Assembly: GCA_048498995.1 (NCBI GenBank)
Contig: JBEHWX010000094.1
Location: 1 to 22,966 of the forward strand
Direction: 5' to 3'
DNA length: 22,966 nt
Origin: JBEHWX01 sp048498995
GTDB lineage: Bacteria; Bacteroidota; Ignavibacteria; OLB7
Notes under the pieces: generated by a model
What the model saw: only the letters and a program-made list of their open reading frames with translations
Database searches by the model: none
Told to the model about the DNA's origin: nothing
Position numbers and translations under genes: made by a program
Shown here: one piece after another, positions 15,106 to 22,966 of the stretch
Layout of the letters: each line of letters begins with the position of its first letter
Position numbering within the stretch: the stretch's first letter is position 1

Positions 15106-16353
15106 ATGGCGGATACATTGAAAGTGCTTCACACGGCGGACTGGCACCTGGGGCGGAAGCTCGAGGGACGGAGCCGACACGCCGAGCAGGAGATCGCGCT
15201 CGACGAGATCTGCCGGATCGTGGAGCAGGAAGGGGTCGACTGCGTCGTGATCGCCGGCGACGTGTTCGATACCTACAACCCGCCGGTGGAGTCGGAATCG
15301 CTCTTCTATACCACGATGACGCGCCTGGCCGATGGCGGCCGCCGCTCGATCGTGGTGATCGCGGGGAATCACGACAGTCCCGATCGTCTGATCGTCTCCG
15401 AGCCGTACGCCCGGTCGCTCGGCATCACCACGCTCGGCTACCCGAAGGATATCCCGCTCCTCTACGACGGCGGATCTGAGCGCTCCTCCTGCGTTGATGC
15501 CGCGCCGTCGTTCATTCGTCTGCGCCTGCCGAGGCACGATACCACGCTGGCGCTCCTGGCGCTGCCGTATCCGTCGGAGTCACGACTGCGGGAGCTCCTC
15601 ACCGAGTCGATCGAGGATGAGGCCACGGCCACGATCGACTACAACCGCCGCGTCCGCGCGTTTCTGGAGGAGTCGGCGCGCCGGTTTCTGCCGGGGGAGG
15701 CGACGATGGTGGCCAGCCATCTCTACGTGGCCGGCGGGGCGATGAGCGATTCGGAGCGGCAGATTCAGGTGGGGGGAATCTATTCGGTCGATCCATGGAG
15801 CTTTCCGGCCGGCGCGGGGTACGTGGCGCTCGGCCACCTGCATCGCCCGCAGGAGCAGCATGGCGCGGACGATCTGCCGATCCGCTATTCCGGATCGATC
15901 CTGCAGTACAGCTTCAGCGAGCAGCGGCAGAAGAAGGAGGTGACGCTGGTGGAGTACGACCGGCAGGGGCGCGCGACCTATCGCTCCATTCCGCTCGGCG
16001 CCGGACGGCGCCTGGAGCAGTGGGAGCAGATAACCGGCACCGACGAGCTGGAGCAGCGGCTGGCCGGAACCGACCCGGCGACCTATCTGTCGATCACCCT
16101 CCTGCTGGAGGATCCGCTCCCGCTCGACTACATGCTGAAGCTTCGCGCCGCGCACCCGAACATCCTGCAGTGCCTGACGACCTACCGCAAGGACGAGCGG
16201 CTGATGACGCAGGTCGGACGCCTCCGCGATCTGCCGCTCGAGGAGCAGTTCCGGCGCTTCGTGCAGAGCCGTCATGGCGAGCCGGTCTCCGACGACGTGA
16301 TGCGCCTCTTCCTGGAGCTGACCGGCACGCCGGCGGCGCCGGAGGAGGAGTAA
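15106..16353 (+). CDS. sbcD: Exonuclease SbcCD subunit D (Mre11-type nuclease)
   Basis: SbcD is the metallophosphoesterase subunit that, with the ATPase SbcC, opens hairpins and resects blocked DNA ends in the cytoplasm. The 415-residue length is normal. Seen: D12-W-H14 (HTADWHLGR), G51-D52-V-F-D, the catalytic GNHD at 87-90, and GHLHRPQ late in the nuclease domain. The capping region follows (EEQFRRFV near the end). Unusually, no sbcC follows: after the stop comes an 18-bp tandem repeat and a convergent peptidase gene. The ATG at 15106 gives the standard start (LKVLHTADWHLG); GGGA at 15093-15096 is a plausible weak Shine-Dalgarno. The gene is transcribed divergently from the GH18-like gene. 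Confidence 0.95.
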   Translation: MADTLKVLHTADWHLGRKLEGRSRHAEQEIALDEICRIVEQEGVDCVVIAGDVFDTYNPPVESESLFYTTMTRLADGGRRSIVVIAGNHDSPDRLIVSEPYARSLGITTLGYPKDIPLLYDGGSERSSCVDAAPSFIRLRLPRHDTTLALLALPYPSESRLRELLTESIEDEATATIDYNRRVRAFLEESARRFLPGEATMVASHLYVAGGAMSDSERQIQVGGIYSVDPWSFPAGAGYVALGHLHRPQEQHGADDLPIRYSGSILQYSFSEQRQKKEVTLVEYDRQGRATYRSIPLGAGRRLEQWEQITGTDELEQRLAGTDPATYLSITLLLEDPLPLDYMLKLRAAHPNILQCLTTYRKDERLMTQVGRLRDLPLEEQFRRFVQSRHGEPVSDDVMRLFLELTGTPAAPEEE

Positions 16354-16354
16354 T

Positions 16355-16443
16355 CCGGGGAGCGCCCACGTTCCGGGGAGCGCCCACGTTCCGGGGAGCG
16401 CCCACGTTCCGGGAAGCACCTACGCTCCGGGAGCGCCTACGCC
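16355..16443. repeat. 18-bp tandem repeat between convergent genes (about 5 units)
   Basis: Three identical units of CCGGGGAGCGCCCACGTT (16355-16372, 16373-16390, 16391-16408) are followed by a diverged unit (16409-16426) and a 17-base one (16427-16443). The array begins one base after the sbcD TAA, and its last unit overlaps the 3' end of the M61 gene on the other strand. Units are unspaced, so this is not a CRISPR array. No strong hairpin forms within a unit. Confidence 0.92.
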
Positions 16444-18272
16444 CCCTGGAGCCACTTCTCCCGCGCGCTCTTCTGCGCCGCCGATGCATCCTTGGATACC
16501 TCGATGCGGTACGGGCGAACATCCTTTTCACCGCACACCACGCGCGCCGTCATCAGCCTCGGACCGCGGAAGAACGTGATCTCCATCGCGTCACCCGGGC
16601 GCTTCATCTCGAAGACCCGGTCGTAGGTGCGGCTCTCGATCCGCTCTCCGTCGACGGCCAGCAGAAGATCTCCCGCGCTCAGCCCCGCCGCCTCGGCCGG
16701 GGAATCGGGGAGCACGTTGGAGAGGACGACGAAGGTGTTCTCCTTCTTCTCGCGGGCATTGGCCGGGACGATTCCCACGAACAGGCGGGGACGCTCCTTG
16801 CCGGAGGATTTGCCGCTCTTCTCCCCCCGCTCGATCGTCAGACCGTAGTAGCGGGCCACGCGGCGGTAATCCAGCTCCTCGACGCTGTCGAGCATGCGCC
16901 GGAGAAAGGTCCGGACGCCGCGCCCGGCGATCCGCTCCACGGCGCGCTCCACGTCCATCTCGGAGTAGCCGTGCCCCTTCAGGTAGTACCCTTCGAGCGG
17001 CGCCTCCAGGTAGGTGCTCCGGTAGAGCTCGACGATCAGATCGTCCAGCGAGCGCTGGCCGGCGGTGGCGCGGCGGATCTCGGCGTCGAGCAGCAGCGCG
17101 GCCACCGCTCCCTTGTGGTAATAGTTGACGTAGGTGTTCTTGAAGTTGCTCATCGCCGCGATCGGATTCCGGGCGCCGACGGCGTGCCAGGTATCGAAGC
17201 TCGATGCGCGGAGATTCCGATGGAAGCGTCCCGGCGAGCGATCCACCATGTTGATCTCCTCGACCAGGTGCTTGAAGACCTTCTTGTCGTCCCAGACGCC
17301 GGCGCGCCGGAGCATCAGGTGGCCGTAATACTGCGTGAAGCCCTCGGCGAACCAGAGGAGCGAGGTATGGCGCTCCCGCGTGTAATCGAACGGGCCGAGC
17401 TCGGCCGGGCGGAGGCGCTTCACGTTCCAGATATGGAAGAACTCGTGCGACATCACCCCGACAAGTCCCTCGTAGTCGGCATCGTTGGTGATGTAGCCGT
17501 TGATCACCAGGCGCGTGGAGGCCAGGTGCTCCATGCCGTCGCCGTTGGGAGCGTAGGGGTCGATGTTGACCAGGAAATGGTACTCCTCGAGCTCCGGCGC
17601 CCCGAAGGAGGCCACGTAGGCGCGGACCGTCTTCTCCGTGTCGGCGACGAACCGGTCCACGCGCTCCTTCACCTCCTGGCTGCGGCGGGTTCCCTCGGCG
17701 CCGGCCAGATCGAGGATCACATGGTAGGTGATTCCCTGGTGAACGAAGCGCCGCGCGATCGGCGTGCCGACCTCGATGGGGGAGTCGAGCAGCACGTCGA
17801 AATTCGGGGCCACCAGGATCGTCTTTCCCCGGCGGCTCCGGCGCTTCAACGCCGAGTAGGTCTTCCATCCCGCCGGCGCCTCGATCTCCAGCTCGATCTG
17901 CTCGTGCTCCCGGCCGACGATATAGCCGAACAGGGAGGGGCCGTTGATCGACGCGTGCCGGTCGTCGAGCTGGGAGAAGGTGCCGCTGAGCGTATCGCCG
18001 AACATCCTGTAGGCGATCGTGATGATCTCCTCGCCGCCGGTCTCGATTCTCCAGGTTCCCTTGGCGATCTTCTCGGCCGGCAGCTCCCGATTTCCCGCTC
18101 CCCGGGCCACGAGCTCCTGCACGTTGCGCGCGAAGTCGTAGATGAAGTAGCGTCCCGGCGACCAGGCGGGAAATTGAAGATCGATCGTCGGCTGGCCGTC
18201 GGTGTCGACCTGAATCTCGACCTGGAAGAGATGCGACGACGGACGATCGAGGGAAAGGAGATAGCGGAGCAT
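16437..18272 (-). CDS. M61-family peptidase (glycyl aminopeptidase-like) with PDZ domain
   Basis: The 611-residue protein matches the M61 metallopeptidase layout: an N-terminal beta-rich domain (LQFPAWSPGRYFIYDFARNV is a family hallmark), the catalytic domain with H276-E277-F-F-H280 followed by IWNVKRLRP, and a downstream third zinc ligand E310 in WFAEGFTQYY. A C-terminal PDZ domain (about 490-600) includes LPDSPAEAAGLSAGDLLLAV. M61 enzymes remove N-terminal glycine or alanine from peptides. No signal peptide is visible from ATG 18272, so the product may be cytoplasmic or the true start may differ; no Shine-Dalgarno is evident. The 3' end overlaps the last unit of the 18-bp repeat. It is divergent from the radical SAM gene with a 136-bp spacer. 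Confidence 0.93.
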   Translation of the reverse strand: MLRYLLSLDRPSSHLFQVEIQVDTDGQPTIDLQFPAWSPGRYFIYDFARNVQELVARGAGNRELPAEKIAKGTWRIETGGEEIITIAYRMFGDTLSGTFSQLDDRHASINGPSLFGYIVGREHEQIELEIEAPAGWKTYSALKRRSRRGKTILVAPNFDVLLDSPIEVGTPIARRFVHQGITYHVILDLAGAEGTRRSQEVKERVDRFVADTEKTVRAYVASFGAPELEEYHFLVNIDPYAPNGDGMEHLASTRLVINGYITNDADYEGLVGVMSHEFFHIWNVKRLRPAELGPFDYTRERHTSLLWFAEGFTQYYGHLMLRRAGVWDDKKVFKHLVEEINMVDRSPGRFHRNLRASSFDTWHAVGARNPIAAMSNFKNTYVNYYHKGAVAALLLDAEIRRATAGQRSLDDLIVELYRSTYLEAPLEGYYLKGHGYSEMDVERAVERIAGRGVRTFLRRMLDSVEELDYRRVARYYGLTIERGEKSGKSSGKERPRLFVGIVPANAREKKENTFVVLSNVLPDSPAEAAGLSAGDLLLAVDGERIESRTYDRVFEMKRPGDAMEITFFRGPRLMTARVVCGEKDVRPYRIEVSKDASAAQKSAREKWLQGA

Positions 18273-18302
18273 GGAAGGTTGCGTCTTGCGTTCAGCAAAG
18301 AG

Positions 18303-18320
18303 GCGGACGGCACCGTCCGC
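18303..18320. promoter_or_regulatory. Perfect inverted repeat in a divergent promoter region
   Basis: GCGGACGG and CCGTCCGC are exact 8-base arms separated by CA, in the 136-bp spacer between the divergent M61 and radical SAM genes, 31 bp from the M61 start. Symmetry and position suit a dimeric-repressor operator controlling either gene; a short RNA hairpin in the M61 leader is the alternative. Confidence 0.35.
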
Positions 18321-18408
18321 TCAGGGATCGTGTGTGAAGACCGGTACGTACTGCCGGTGACCAGCGAAAATATGCCATACCGAAGAAACGACGGGTGAGA
18401 AAGTATCC

Positions 18409-19461
18409 ATGAGTCGACGAGGGACATATCTCGATACCGGCAACCGGTTCACCACGCGCACCAGCGAGCGCTTCGATGACGGATGGGAGAGCTTCGCCGA
18501 GGAGCCCGATCCACGCACCGAGATCATCGACGATACCAGCAAGAGCGCGTTCGCCACGAACACGAGCCCCGATATCCCGTTCAGCCACTCGATCAATCCC
18601 TACCGGGGATGCGAGCATGGCTGCGCCTACTGCTACGCGCGGCCGACGCACGAGTATCTCGGCTACAACGCCGGCATCGACTTCGAGACGAAGATCGTGG
18701 TGAAGCGAGACGCGGCGCGGCTTGCGCGGGAGGAGATGATGAAGAAGTCGTGGACGCCGACGATGGTCTCGATCAGCGGCGTCACCGATCCGTATCAGCC
18801 GCTGGAGCGGAAGCTCGGCATCACCCGGAGCGTCCTCGAGGTGATGCTCGACTTCCGGAACCCGGTCGGCATCGTCACCAAGAACGCGCTGGTGCTGCGG
18901 GATATCGACCTGCTGGCGCGGCTGGCCGAGCAGAAGTGCGCGGCCGTCTTTCTCTCGATCACCACGCTGGACCGGGATCTGGCGCGGCGTCTGGAGCCGC
19001 GCACCTCATCGCCGGAGCTGCGCCTGGAGGCGGTGCGCCGCCTGAGCGAGGCGGGCATTCCGGTCGGCGTGATGATGGCGCCGTTGATCCCCGGCCTCAC
19101 CGACGAGGAGATACCGTCGCTGCTGAAGGCCGCCGCCGAGGCGGGGGCCAAGCGGGCGTACTACGTGATGGTCCGTCTGCCGCTGGCCGTGCGCCCGATC
19201 TTTCTCGACTGGCTGGAGCGGGAGGAGCCGGCGCGGGCCGCCAAGGTGCGCCACATGCTGGAGGAGATGCGCGAGGGGAAGATCAACCTTTCGGAGTTCG
19301 GCAAGCGGATGGGAGGAACCGGCGCGCGCGCCGAGATGATCGCGAATCTCTTCGAGCTCTCCGCGCGGCGTTGCCGGCTGAACCAGACCGAGCTCGACAT
19401 CTCCACCGAGAACTTCCGTCGCCCCCATGTGGGGCCGCAGCTCGATCTCTTCGGCGAGTGA
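18409..19461 (+). CDS. PA0069-like radical SAM protein
   Basis: The 350-residue protein carries the radical SAM cluster C68-x3-C72-x2-C75 in YRGCEHGCAYCYARPTHEYL, which together with INPYRGCEHGC and SGVTDPYQPLERKLGITR is the hallmark of the PA0069/SplB-related family. SplB repairs spore photoproduct, but these relatives lack proven substrates, so no reaction is assigned. Further family blocks are IVTKNALVLRDIDLL, VFLSITTLDRDLARRLEPR, the late G-V-MMAPLIPGLTD segment, and the terminal PQLDLFGE. The ATG at 18409 gives the usual N-terminus (MSRRGTYLDTGNRF, before a variable stretch). The Shine-Dalgarno is weak. A strong hairpin lies 42 bp after the stop. Confidence 0.9.
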   Translation: MSRRGTYLDTGNRFTTRTSERFDDGWESFAEEPDPRTEIIDDTSKSAFATNTSPDIPFSHSINPYRGCEHGCAYCYARPTHEYLGYNAGIDFETKIVVKRDAARLAREEMMKKSWTPTMVSISGVTDPYQPLERKLGITRSVLEVMLDFRNPVGIVTKNALVLRDIDLLARLAEQKCAAVFLSITTLDRDLARRLEPRTSSPELRLEAVRRLSEAGIPVGVMMAPLIPGLTDEEIPSLLKAAAEAGAKRAYYVMVRLPLAVRPIFLDWLEREEPARAAKVRHMLEEMREGKINLSEFGKRMGGTGARAEMIANLFELSARRCRLNQTELDISTENFRRPHVGPQLDLFGE

Positions 19462-19503
19462 GCCGTGCATCGCGCCACGATGGAATCGCGAGCATCGAAA
19501 CGA

Positions 19504-19537
19504 CGAAGGGCCGGAGGCAACAGCCTCCGGCCCTTCG
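19504..19537. terminator. Bidirectional terminator hairpin
   Basis: A perfect 15-bp stem (19504-19518 with 19523-19537) closes on the tetraloop AACA between the convergent radical SAM and phytase-like genes. Its ends are 42 bp and 29 bp from the two stop codons. No long U-tract follows on either strand, but stem strength and position make termination or mRNA 3'-end protection the obvious role. Confidence 0.85.
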
Positions 19538-19566
19538 CGTTGGGGACCGAGGTTATCGGTTCACGA

Positions 19567-22500
19567 TCAGCGGACCACGATCAGCGAGCGGGTCAGCACG
19601 TCGTTGCCGACGCGGAGACGGTACTGATACGTGCCGGCCGGCAGCGCGCCGGCGTCGATCGTCTCGGCGTGGCGTCCCGCCTCGCGGGCGCCGCGGGCGA
19701 TCGTCATCACCATCCGTCCGCGCGCGTCGAACAGGTCGAGCGAGATGTCGCCGCGTGAGGCGAGCTGGTAGACGATCATGGCGCGGTCGCGCGCCGGGAA
19801 GGGAACCGGCGCGAAGAGCGCGTTCGCCGAGAGCTCGCCGGTGACCGCGTCGGCCGAGGCGATGCCGGCCGAGCCGGAGGTGATATCCGAGCCGTTCTCC
19901 CAGATGCTGGAGCCGATGTACGATCCGAGACCCTCCTCACGACGCTGCGCCTTCGTGGCGCTGCCGCCGAGCGTCACCGTGTCCGGCGTGGCCGTGCTGC
20001 TCGAGATCAGCAGCCGCGCCTGCGACGCGCCGCTCTTCCTCGGGGAGAAGATCACTTCGATCGTCGTCATGCCTCCCGGATAGATCATCGACTCGGCCGG
20101 AGCGCCGACCGTGTAGCTGGCCGCGTCGGCGCCGACGATGCTCAGCGCGCCGAGCGTCACCGGCATGCTGCCGGTGTTCGTGACCACGAGCAGCTCGCGC
20201 GCGGTCTTTCCCGAGGGGATCGAGGTGGCCGAGAAGAGGCTCTTCTGCGCCAGGCCAAGCGAGCGGGAGCCGGCCGTTCCGTCGAGGCGCGCCGTCACGG
20301 TATCACCGGTCGAGGTGATGCCGATCACGTGCGCGGTGCGGGGGCCCGAGGCGCCGCCCGCGGTCGGACGGAAGTCGACGTCGAGCGGGAGCGTTCCGCC
20401 GGCGCCGATCGTCACCGGCACCGCCGGCCAGTTCACCGGGGCGAACTCGGACGCGCTGGCGTCGATGATCGCCAGGGAGGTGAGGGTGATCGTTTCGCGC
20501 GACTCGTTGGCGATTCTGACCGTGCCGCGGATCGCGTCGCGTCCCATCTCGGCGGCGCCGATCGTGATTCCCTGCGCCGTGAGCGTCACCTGGCCGGTGC
20601 CGTAGAGATCGACGTAGACGCTGCCGCGCTCGCTCACGCCCGGGATGGCCGCCGCCGAATCGTTGCTCCGGAGCCACACCGTGGCCCGGCGCGATCCGGA
20701 GCGCCGCGGCGCGAACCGTACCGTGATGCTCGTGGAGGCGCCCGGGGTCAGGATGTAGTCGTTCGTGCCCGGATCGACCTGCACGCCGGCGAAGGCGGAG
20801 ACGATCGAGAAGTCGTTGACGTCGCCGGCGGCGATGTCGAGGAACTTCCGCGAGATCCGGAGGTTGCAGTTGCCGTTGTTGACGATCGGGAGGGTGAGGT
20901 CCGCCGTCTGCCCCACCTTCGTGGTGCCGAAGACGACCGGCTTCACCGGCTGGCCGCTGAAGTCGTTGGCGAGCGTGCCGCCGATGCCGCGGCCGAGCAG
21001 ATCGACCGTGAGCAGACCCCAGTTCGGCACCGCGGGGGCAACGCCGTCGGTGTCGATCGCGGCGAAGTTCGTGGCGTTGGTCCGGATGAACACCCGCGCG
21101 AAGCGGTTGTCGGGGCGCTGCGGAGCGAAGTTCGCGTAGACGGTGAAGGAGGCTCCCTGCGGCACATAGGCCGGGAAGGTGAGCGGCGCGTTGGCCGCCA
21201 GCGGCATCGTTGCCGGCATGGCCGTGATCACATAGTCGGTCGACGACACCAGGCGTCCGAGGGCGTCGCGACGCAGCGCGTAGCTGCCGGAGCCCTGACG
21301 GTAGCTGCTGTCCGAGGCGAACATGTCGATGCCGTAGACGATCATCGTTCCGCGGCCGTTGTTGCTCACCGTGATCGGCAGCGACACCACTCCCTCGCCC
21401 ACGCAGGCGCGGGTCTGCTCGAAGAGCGCGCGGGCGCTCACCAGATCCTGCGAGCCCTGCGCGAAGCCTCCCTGAATGCCGAGCTGGAAGTCCAGCGGCT
21501 GGCGAAGCTTGTAGACGAAGAGGCGGGACTGAGCGCCGGTGAGGGTGACGATGCCGTCGGCGTTCGGTGAGTTGACGCCGAAGTCGTTGTCGTTGGCCAG
21601 CACGATCGTGCTCGGGTCGATCAGCGTCATCCCCTCCGGCTTGTCCGCGTCTGTCGGCCAGGTCGGGTTGCCGGCGCCGGCGTTGAGCAGGTCGAGCACC
21701 AGCGTCTTGGCCACCGGCGTGATGCCGGCCACGCTGGTCAGCTCGGCGCGCGTGAGCTCCTCGAGCGTCTTGGTCACTCCCGGCGAGGTCTGGAAGGTCT
21801 CGGTCACGAGCGGGGTGGCGCCGGCGAGGTTGACCTTGTAGATCCTCTTGGCGTTCTGCGAGCCACGCTGGGCGTGCTCGATGAGCATCAGCTCGTTGTT
21901 GTTGAGCGCCACCATGTCGCCGATCTTGATATCACGACGACGGATGTTGCTGCCACCGACCGGGTAGCCGGCGTCCATGAGATAGGCGAACATGCGGGAG
22001 ACGCCGGAGACCGGATCGAACTCGACGAGGCGGAGCAGCTCGGTCTGATTGGCGGCGTTGGTATTGGCCGAGGCGGTGTTGGCGAAGGAGTTGGCCATGC
22101 CGCTCTGAACGACCGTGTAGATCTTACCGTTCGGCGTGATGGCGATCCCCTCGGCGCCGCGATTCGGCACGCGCTTCTTCAGGATATCGGGGAGACCGCC
22201 AGCGGTCGGCTGCGGGCGGACGCGACGAAGAATCTCACCCGTGGAGGAAACCTGCGCGATACCCGGGGCATACTCCTCGCAGAACCAGAAGGTGCCGTCG
22301 GCGGCGCGGACCAGCCCCTCGGTGTCGAAGCCCCACTCGTCGGTGCCGATGGAGACGAAGTTCGTGTCGATGGCCGACTCGCCGGTGTTGTACGGCGCCG
22401 GGTTCGGACGTCCGGAGACCGGGCCGCCGCCAGGCTGCTGCAGCGGAATCGTCTGCACCACCGACAGCGTGCCGTTCGGGAACGTCTTCAGGCGCACGAT

Positions 22501-22966
22501 CGTCGGATTGAACGACGGGGTCGGGAAGACCTTCGCGTTGCCGGAATCGACGTTCGGTCCGCGGTCGGTAATCGTCCAGAACTCGTTCTCACCGGCGTAG
22601 GAAAGGCCGGAGAAGCCGCCGAGATGATACTTGTCCGATCCTGGGAGGAACGGCGTGGCCGCCGCCGGCAGCGCGTAGATGCCGGTCACCGGGGGCATCT
22701 GCGGCGCCTGCGACGGCGCCTGATAGCTGAGCGCCATCGGAAGCTTGTAGACGAAGAGGCGGGACTGGGCGCCGGTGAGGGTGACGATGCCGTCGGAGTT
22801 CGGCGAGCTGACGCCGAAGTCGTTGTCGTTGGCCAGCACGATCGTGCTCGGGTCGATCAGCGTCATTCCCTCCGGCTTGTCCGCGTCTGTCGGCCAGGTC
22901 GGGTTGCCGGCGCCGGCGTTGAGCAGGTCGAGCACCAGCGTCTTGGCCACCGGCGTGATGCCGGCC
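19567..22966 (-). CDS. Giant secreted phytase-like/Ig-like protein with T9SS sorting domain (5' end outside window)
   Basis: The frame is open to the window edge, so at least 1132 residues are seen and the N-terminus is missing; the GTG at 22950 lies inside a repeat and is not a real start. In order: the end of one repeat module (22966-22740); a beta-propeller of the 'esterase-like activity of phytase' type (about 22650-21510) with GGFSGLSY, TDRGPN, GFDTEGLV, EGIAITPNGKIYTVVQ and the closing EGMTLID...ANDNDFGV; then three or four choice-of-anchor-D/ASH Ig-like domains (about 21500-19970) with VNNGNCNLRI, ITVRFAPRRSG and VTNTGSMPVTLGAL; finally a T9SS type A sorting domain (DLFDARGRMVMTIARG, LPAGTYQYRL). 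It is probably surface-attached or released. Phosphatase activity on organic phosphates is possible but unproven. Confidence 0.88.
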   Translation of the reverse strand, partial: AGITPVAKTLVLDLLNAGAGNPTWPTDADKPEGMTLIDPSTIVLANDNDFGVSSPNSDGIVTLTGAQSRLFVYKLPMALSYQAPSQAPQMPPVTGIYALPAAATPFLPGSDKYHLGGFSGLSYAGENEFWTITDRGPNVDSGNAKVFPTPSFNPTIVRLKTFPNGTLSVVQTIPLQQPGGGPVSGRPNPAPYNTGESAIDTNFVSIGTDEWGFDTEGLVRAADGTFWFCEEYAPGIAQVSSTGEILRRVRPQPTAGGLPDILKKRVPNRGAEGIAITPNGKIYTVVQSGMANSFANTASANTNAANQTELLRLVEFDPVSGVSRMFAYLMDAGYPVGGSNIRRRDIKIGDMVALNNNELMLIEHAQRGSQNAKRIYKVNLAGATPLVTETFQTSPGVTKTLEELTRAELTSVAGITPVAKTLVLDLLNAGAGNPTWPTDADKPEGMTLIDPSTIVLANDNDFGVNSPNADGIVTLTGAQSRLFVYKLRQPLDFQLGIQGGFAQGSQDLVSARALFEQTRACVGEGVVSLPITVSNNGRGTMIVYGIDMFASDSSYRQGSGSYALRRDALGRLVSSTDYVITAMPATMPLAANAPLTFPAYVPQGASFTVYANFAPQRPDNRFARVFIRTNATNFAAIDTDGVAPAVPNWGLLTVDLLGRGIGGTLANDFSGQPVKPVVFGTTKVGQTADLTLPIVNNGNCNLRISRKFLDIAAGDVNDFSIVSAFAGVQVDPGTNDYILTPGASTSITVRFAPRRSGSRRATVWLRSNDSAAAIPGVSERGSVYVDLYGTGQVTLTAQGITIGAAEMGRDAIRGTVRIANESRETITLTSLAIIDASASEFAPVNWPAVPVTIGAGGTLPLDVDFRPTAGGASGPRTAHVIGITSTGDTVTARLDGTAGSRSLGLAQKSLFSATSIPSGKTARELLVVTNTGSMPVTLGALSIVGADAASYTVGAPAESMIYPGGMTTIEVIFSPRKSGASQARLLISSSTATPDTVTLGGSATKAQRREEGLGSYIGSSIWENGSDITSGSAGIASADAVTGELSANALFAPVPFPARDRAMIVYQLASRGDISLDLFDARGRMVMTIARGAREAGRHAETIDAGALPAGTYQYRLRVGNDVLTRSLIVVR
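21504..21730 (-). repeat. Internal 227-bp direct repeat, copy A
   Basis: This stretch matches 22740-22966 with five differences that I can count (about 98% identity) at a constant offset of 1236 bp, exactly 412 codons. It encodes the end of the phytase-like propeller, from AGITPVAKTLV through DNDFGV to SRLFVYKL. Confidence 0.95.
22740..22966 (-). repeat. Internal 227-bp direct repeat, copy B (cut by window end)
   Basis: This is the second copy of the propeller-end module, continuing to the last base of the window, so its true length is unknown. Two of the five base differences from copy A change S to N and S to A around the NDFGV-SPN-DGIV segment. It implies another propeller domain upstream of the one visible here. 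Confidence 0.95.

Noticed and set aside
16355..16443. CRISPR-like array
   Set aside because: The 18-bp units are directly abutting with no spacers, and no cas genes are present.
15795..18398. A plus-strand open frame of 867 codons opposite the M61 gene and overlapping the end of sbcD
   Set aside because: It is a shadow frame in GC-rich DNA. The opposite strand carries the M61 motifs (HEFFH, WFAEGF) and sbcD motifs lie in another frame; the frame's own product looks like no known protein and contains the intergenic tandem repeat.
19562..19586. 11-bp direct repeat CACGATCAGCG around the phytase-like stop codon, as an attachment site
   Set aside because: It is short, partly coding, and has no integrase or tRNA nearby.
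22936..22950. GTG at 22950 as the start of the phytase-like protein
   Set aside because: The same codon occurs inside copy A of the repeat as an internal valine, and the frame stays open to the window edge.

Overview
The window fits a high-GC member of the Bacteroidota/Chlorobiota (FCB) side of the tree. Two secreted proteins (the GH18-like protein and the phytase-like protein) end in what look like type IX secretion (T9SS) sorting domains, which are known essentially only from that superphylum. Many starts lack a clear Shine-Dalgarno, which also fits. The GC content would suit a lineage such as Kapaibacteriota or a relative, but no marker here settles the phylum. No rRNA, tRNA, CRISPR array, transposase or phage gene is visible.

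Layout. (1) Positions 1-5041, plus strand: mnmE (5' end damaged or cut at the window edge), a near-perfect parS site, mnmG, a second parS core, an RmlD-like SDR reductase and a PhnP-like metallo-beta-lactamase-fold hydrolase. mnmE-mnmG with ParB sites is typical of origin-proximal chromosome, although rsmG, parA and parB do not follow. (2) Positions 5042-13338, plus strand: a small secreted Fn3-like protein, then three envelope genes: a 1008-residue periplasmic TPR protein, an outer-membrane beta-barrel whose start overlaps the TPR stop (ATGA), and a single-pass membrane protein ending in a SPOR domain. The barrel and the SPOR protein both carry long lysine-rich tracts predicted to lie in the periplasm. 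A strong hairpin closes this block. (3) Positions 13438-16353: a GH18-like T9SS cargo on the minus strand and sbcD on the plus strand, diverging from a 231-bp spacer with clustered CGATCG palindromes. (4) Positions 16355-22966: an 18-bp tandem repeat between convergent genes, an M61 peptidase with a PDZ domain (minus), a PA0069-like radical SAM protein (plus), a textbook hairpin, and the 3' part of a very large T9SS-exported phytase-like/Ig-like protein (minus) that runs off the window.

The best candidate for an undescribed system is the TPR / lysine-tailed barrel / lysine-rich SPOR block, which could join outer membrane, periplasm and peptidoglycan. The clearest sequence-level surprises are the two parS sites bracketing mnmG, a ~98% identical 227-bp repeat 1236 bp apart inside the phytase-like gene (its second copy is cut by the window end), and facing poly-G and poly-C runs at the mnmE start. 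A homopolymer hairpin at one end and a repeat at the other suggest that the window is a whole assembly contig broken at difficult sequence.
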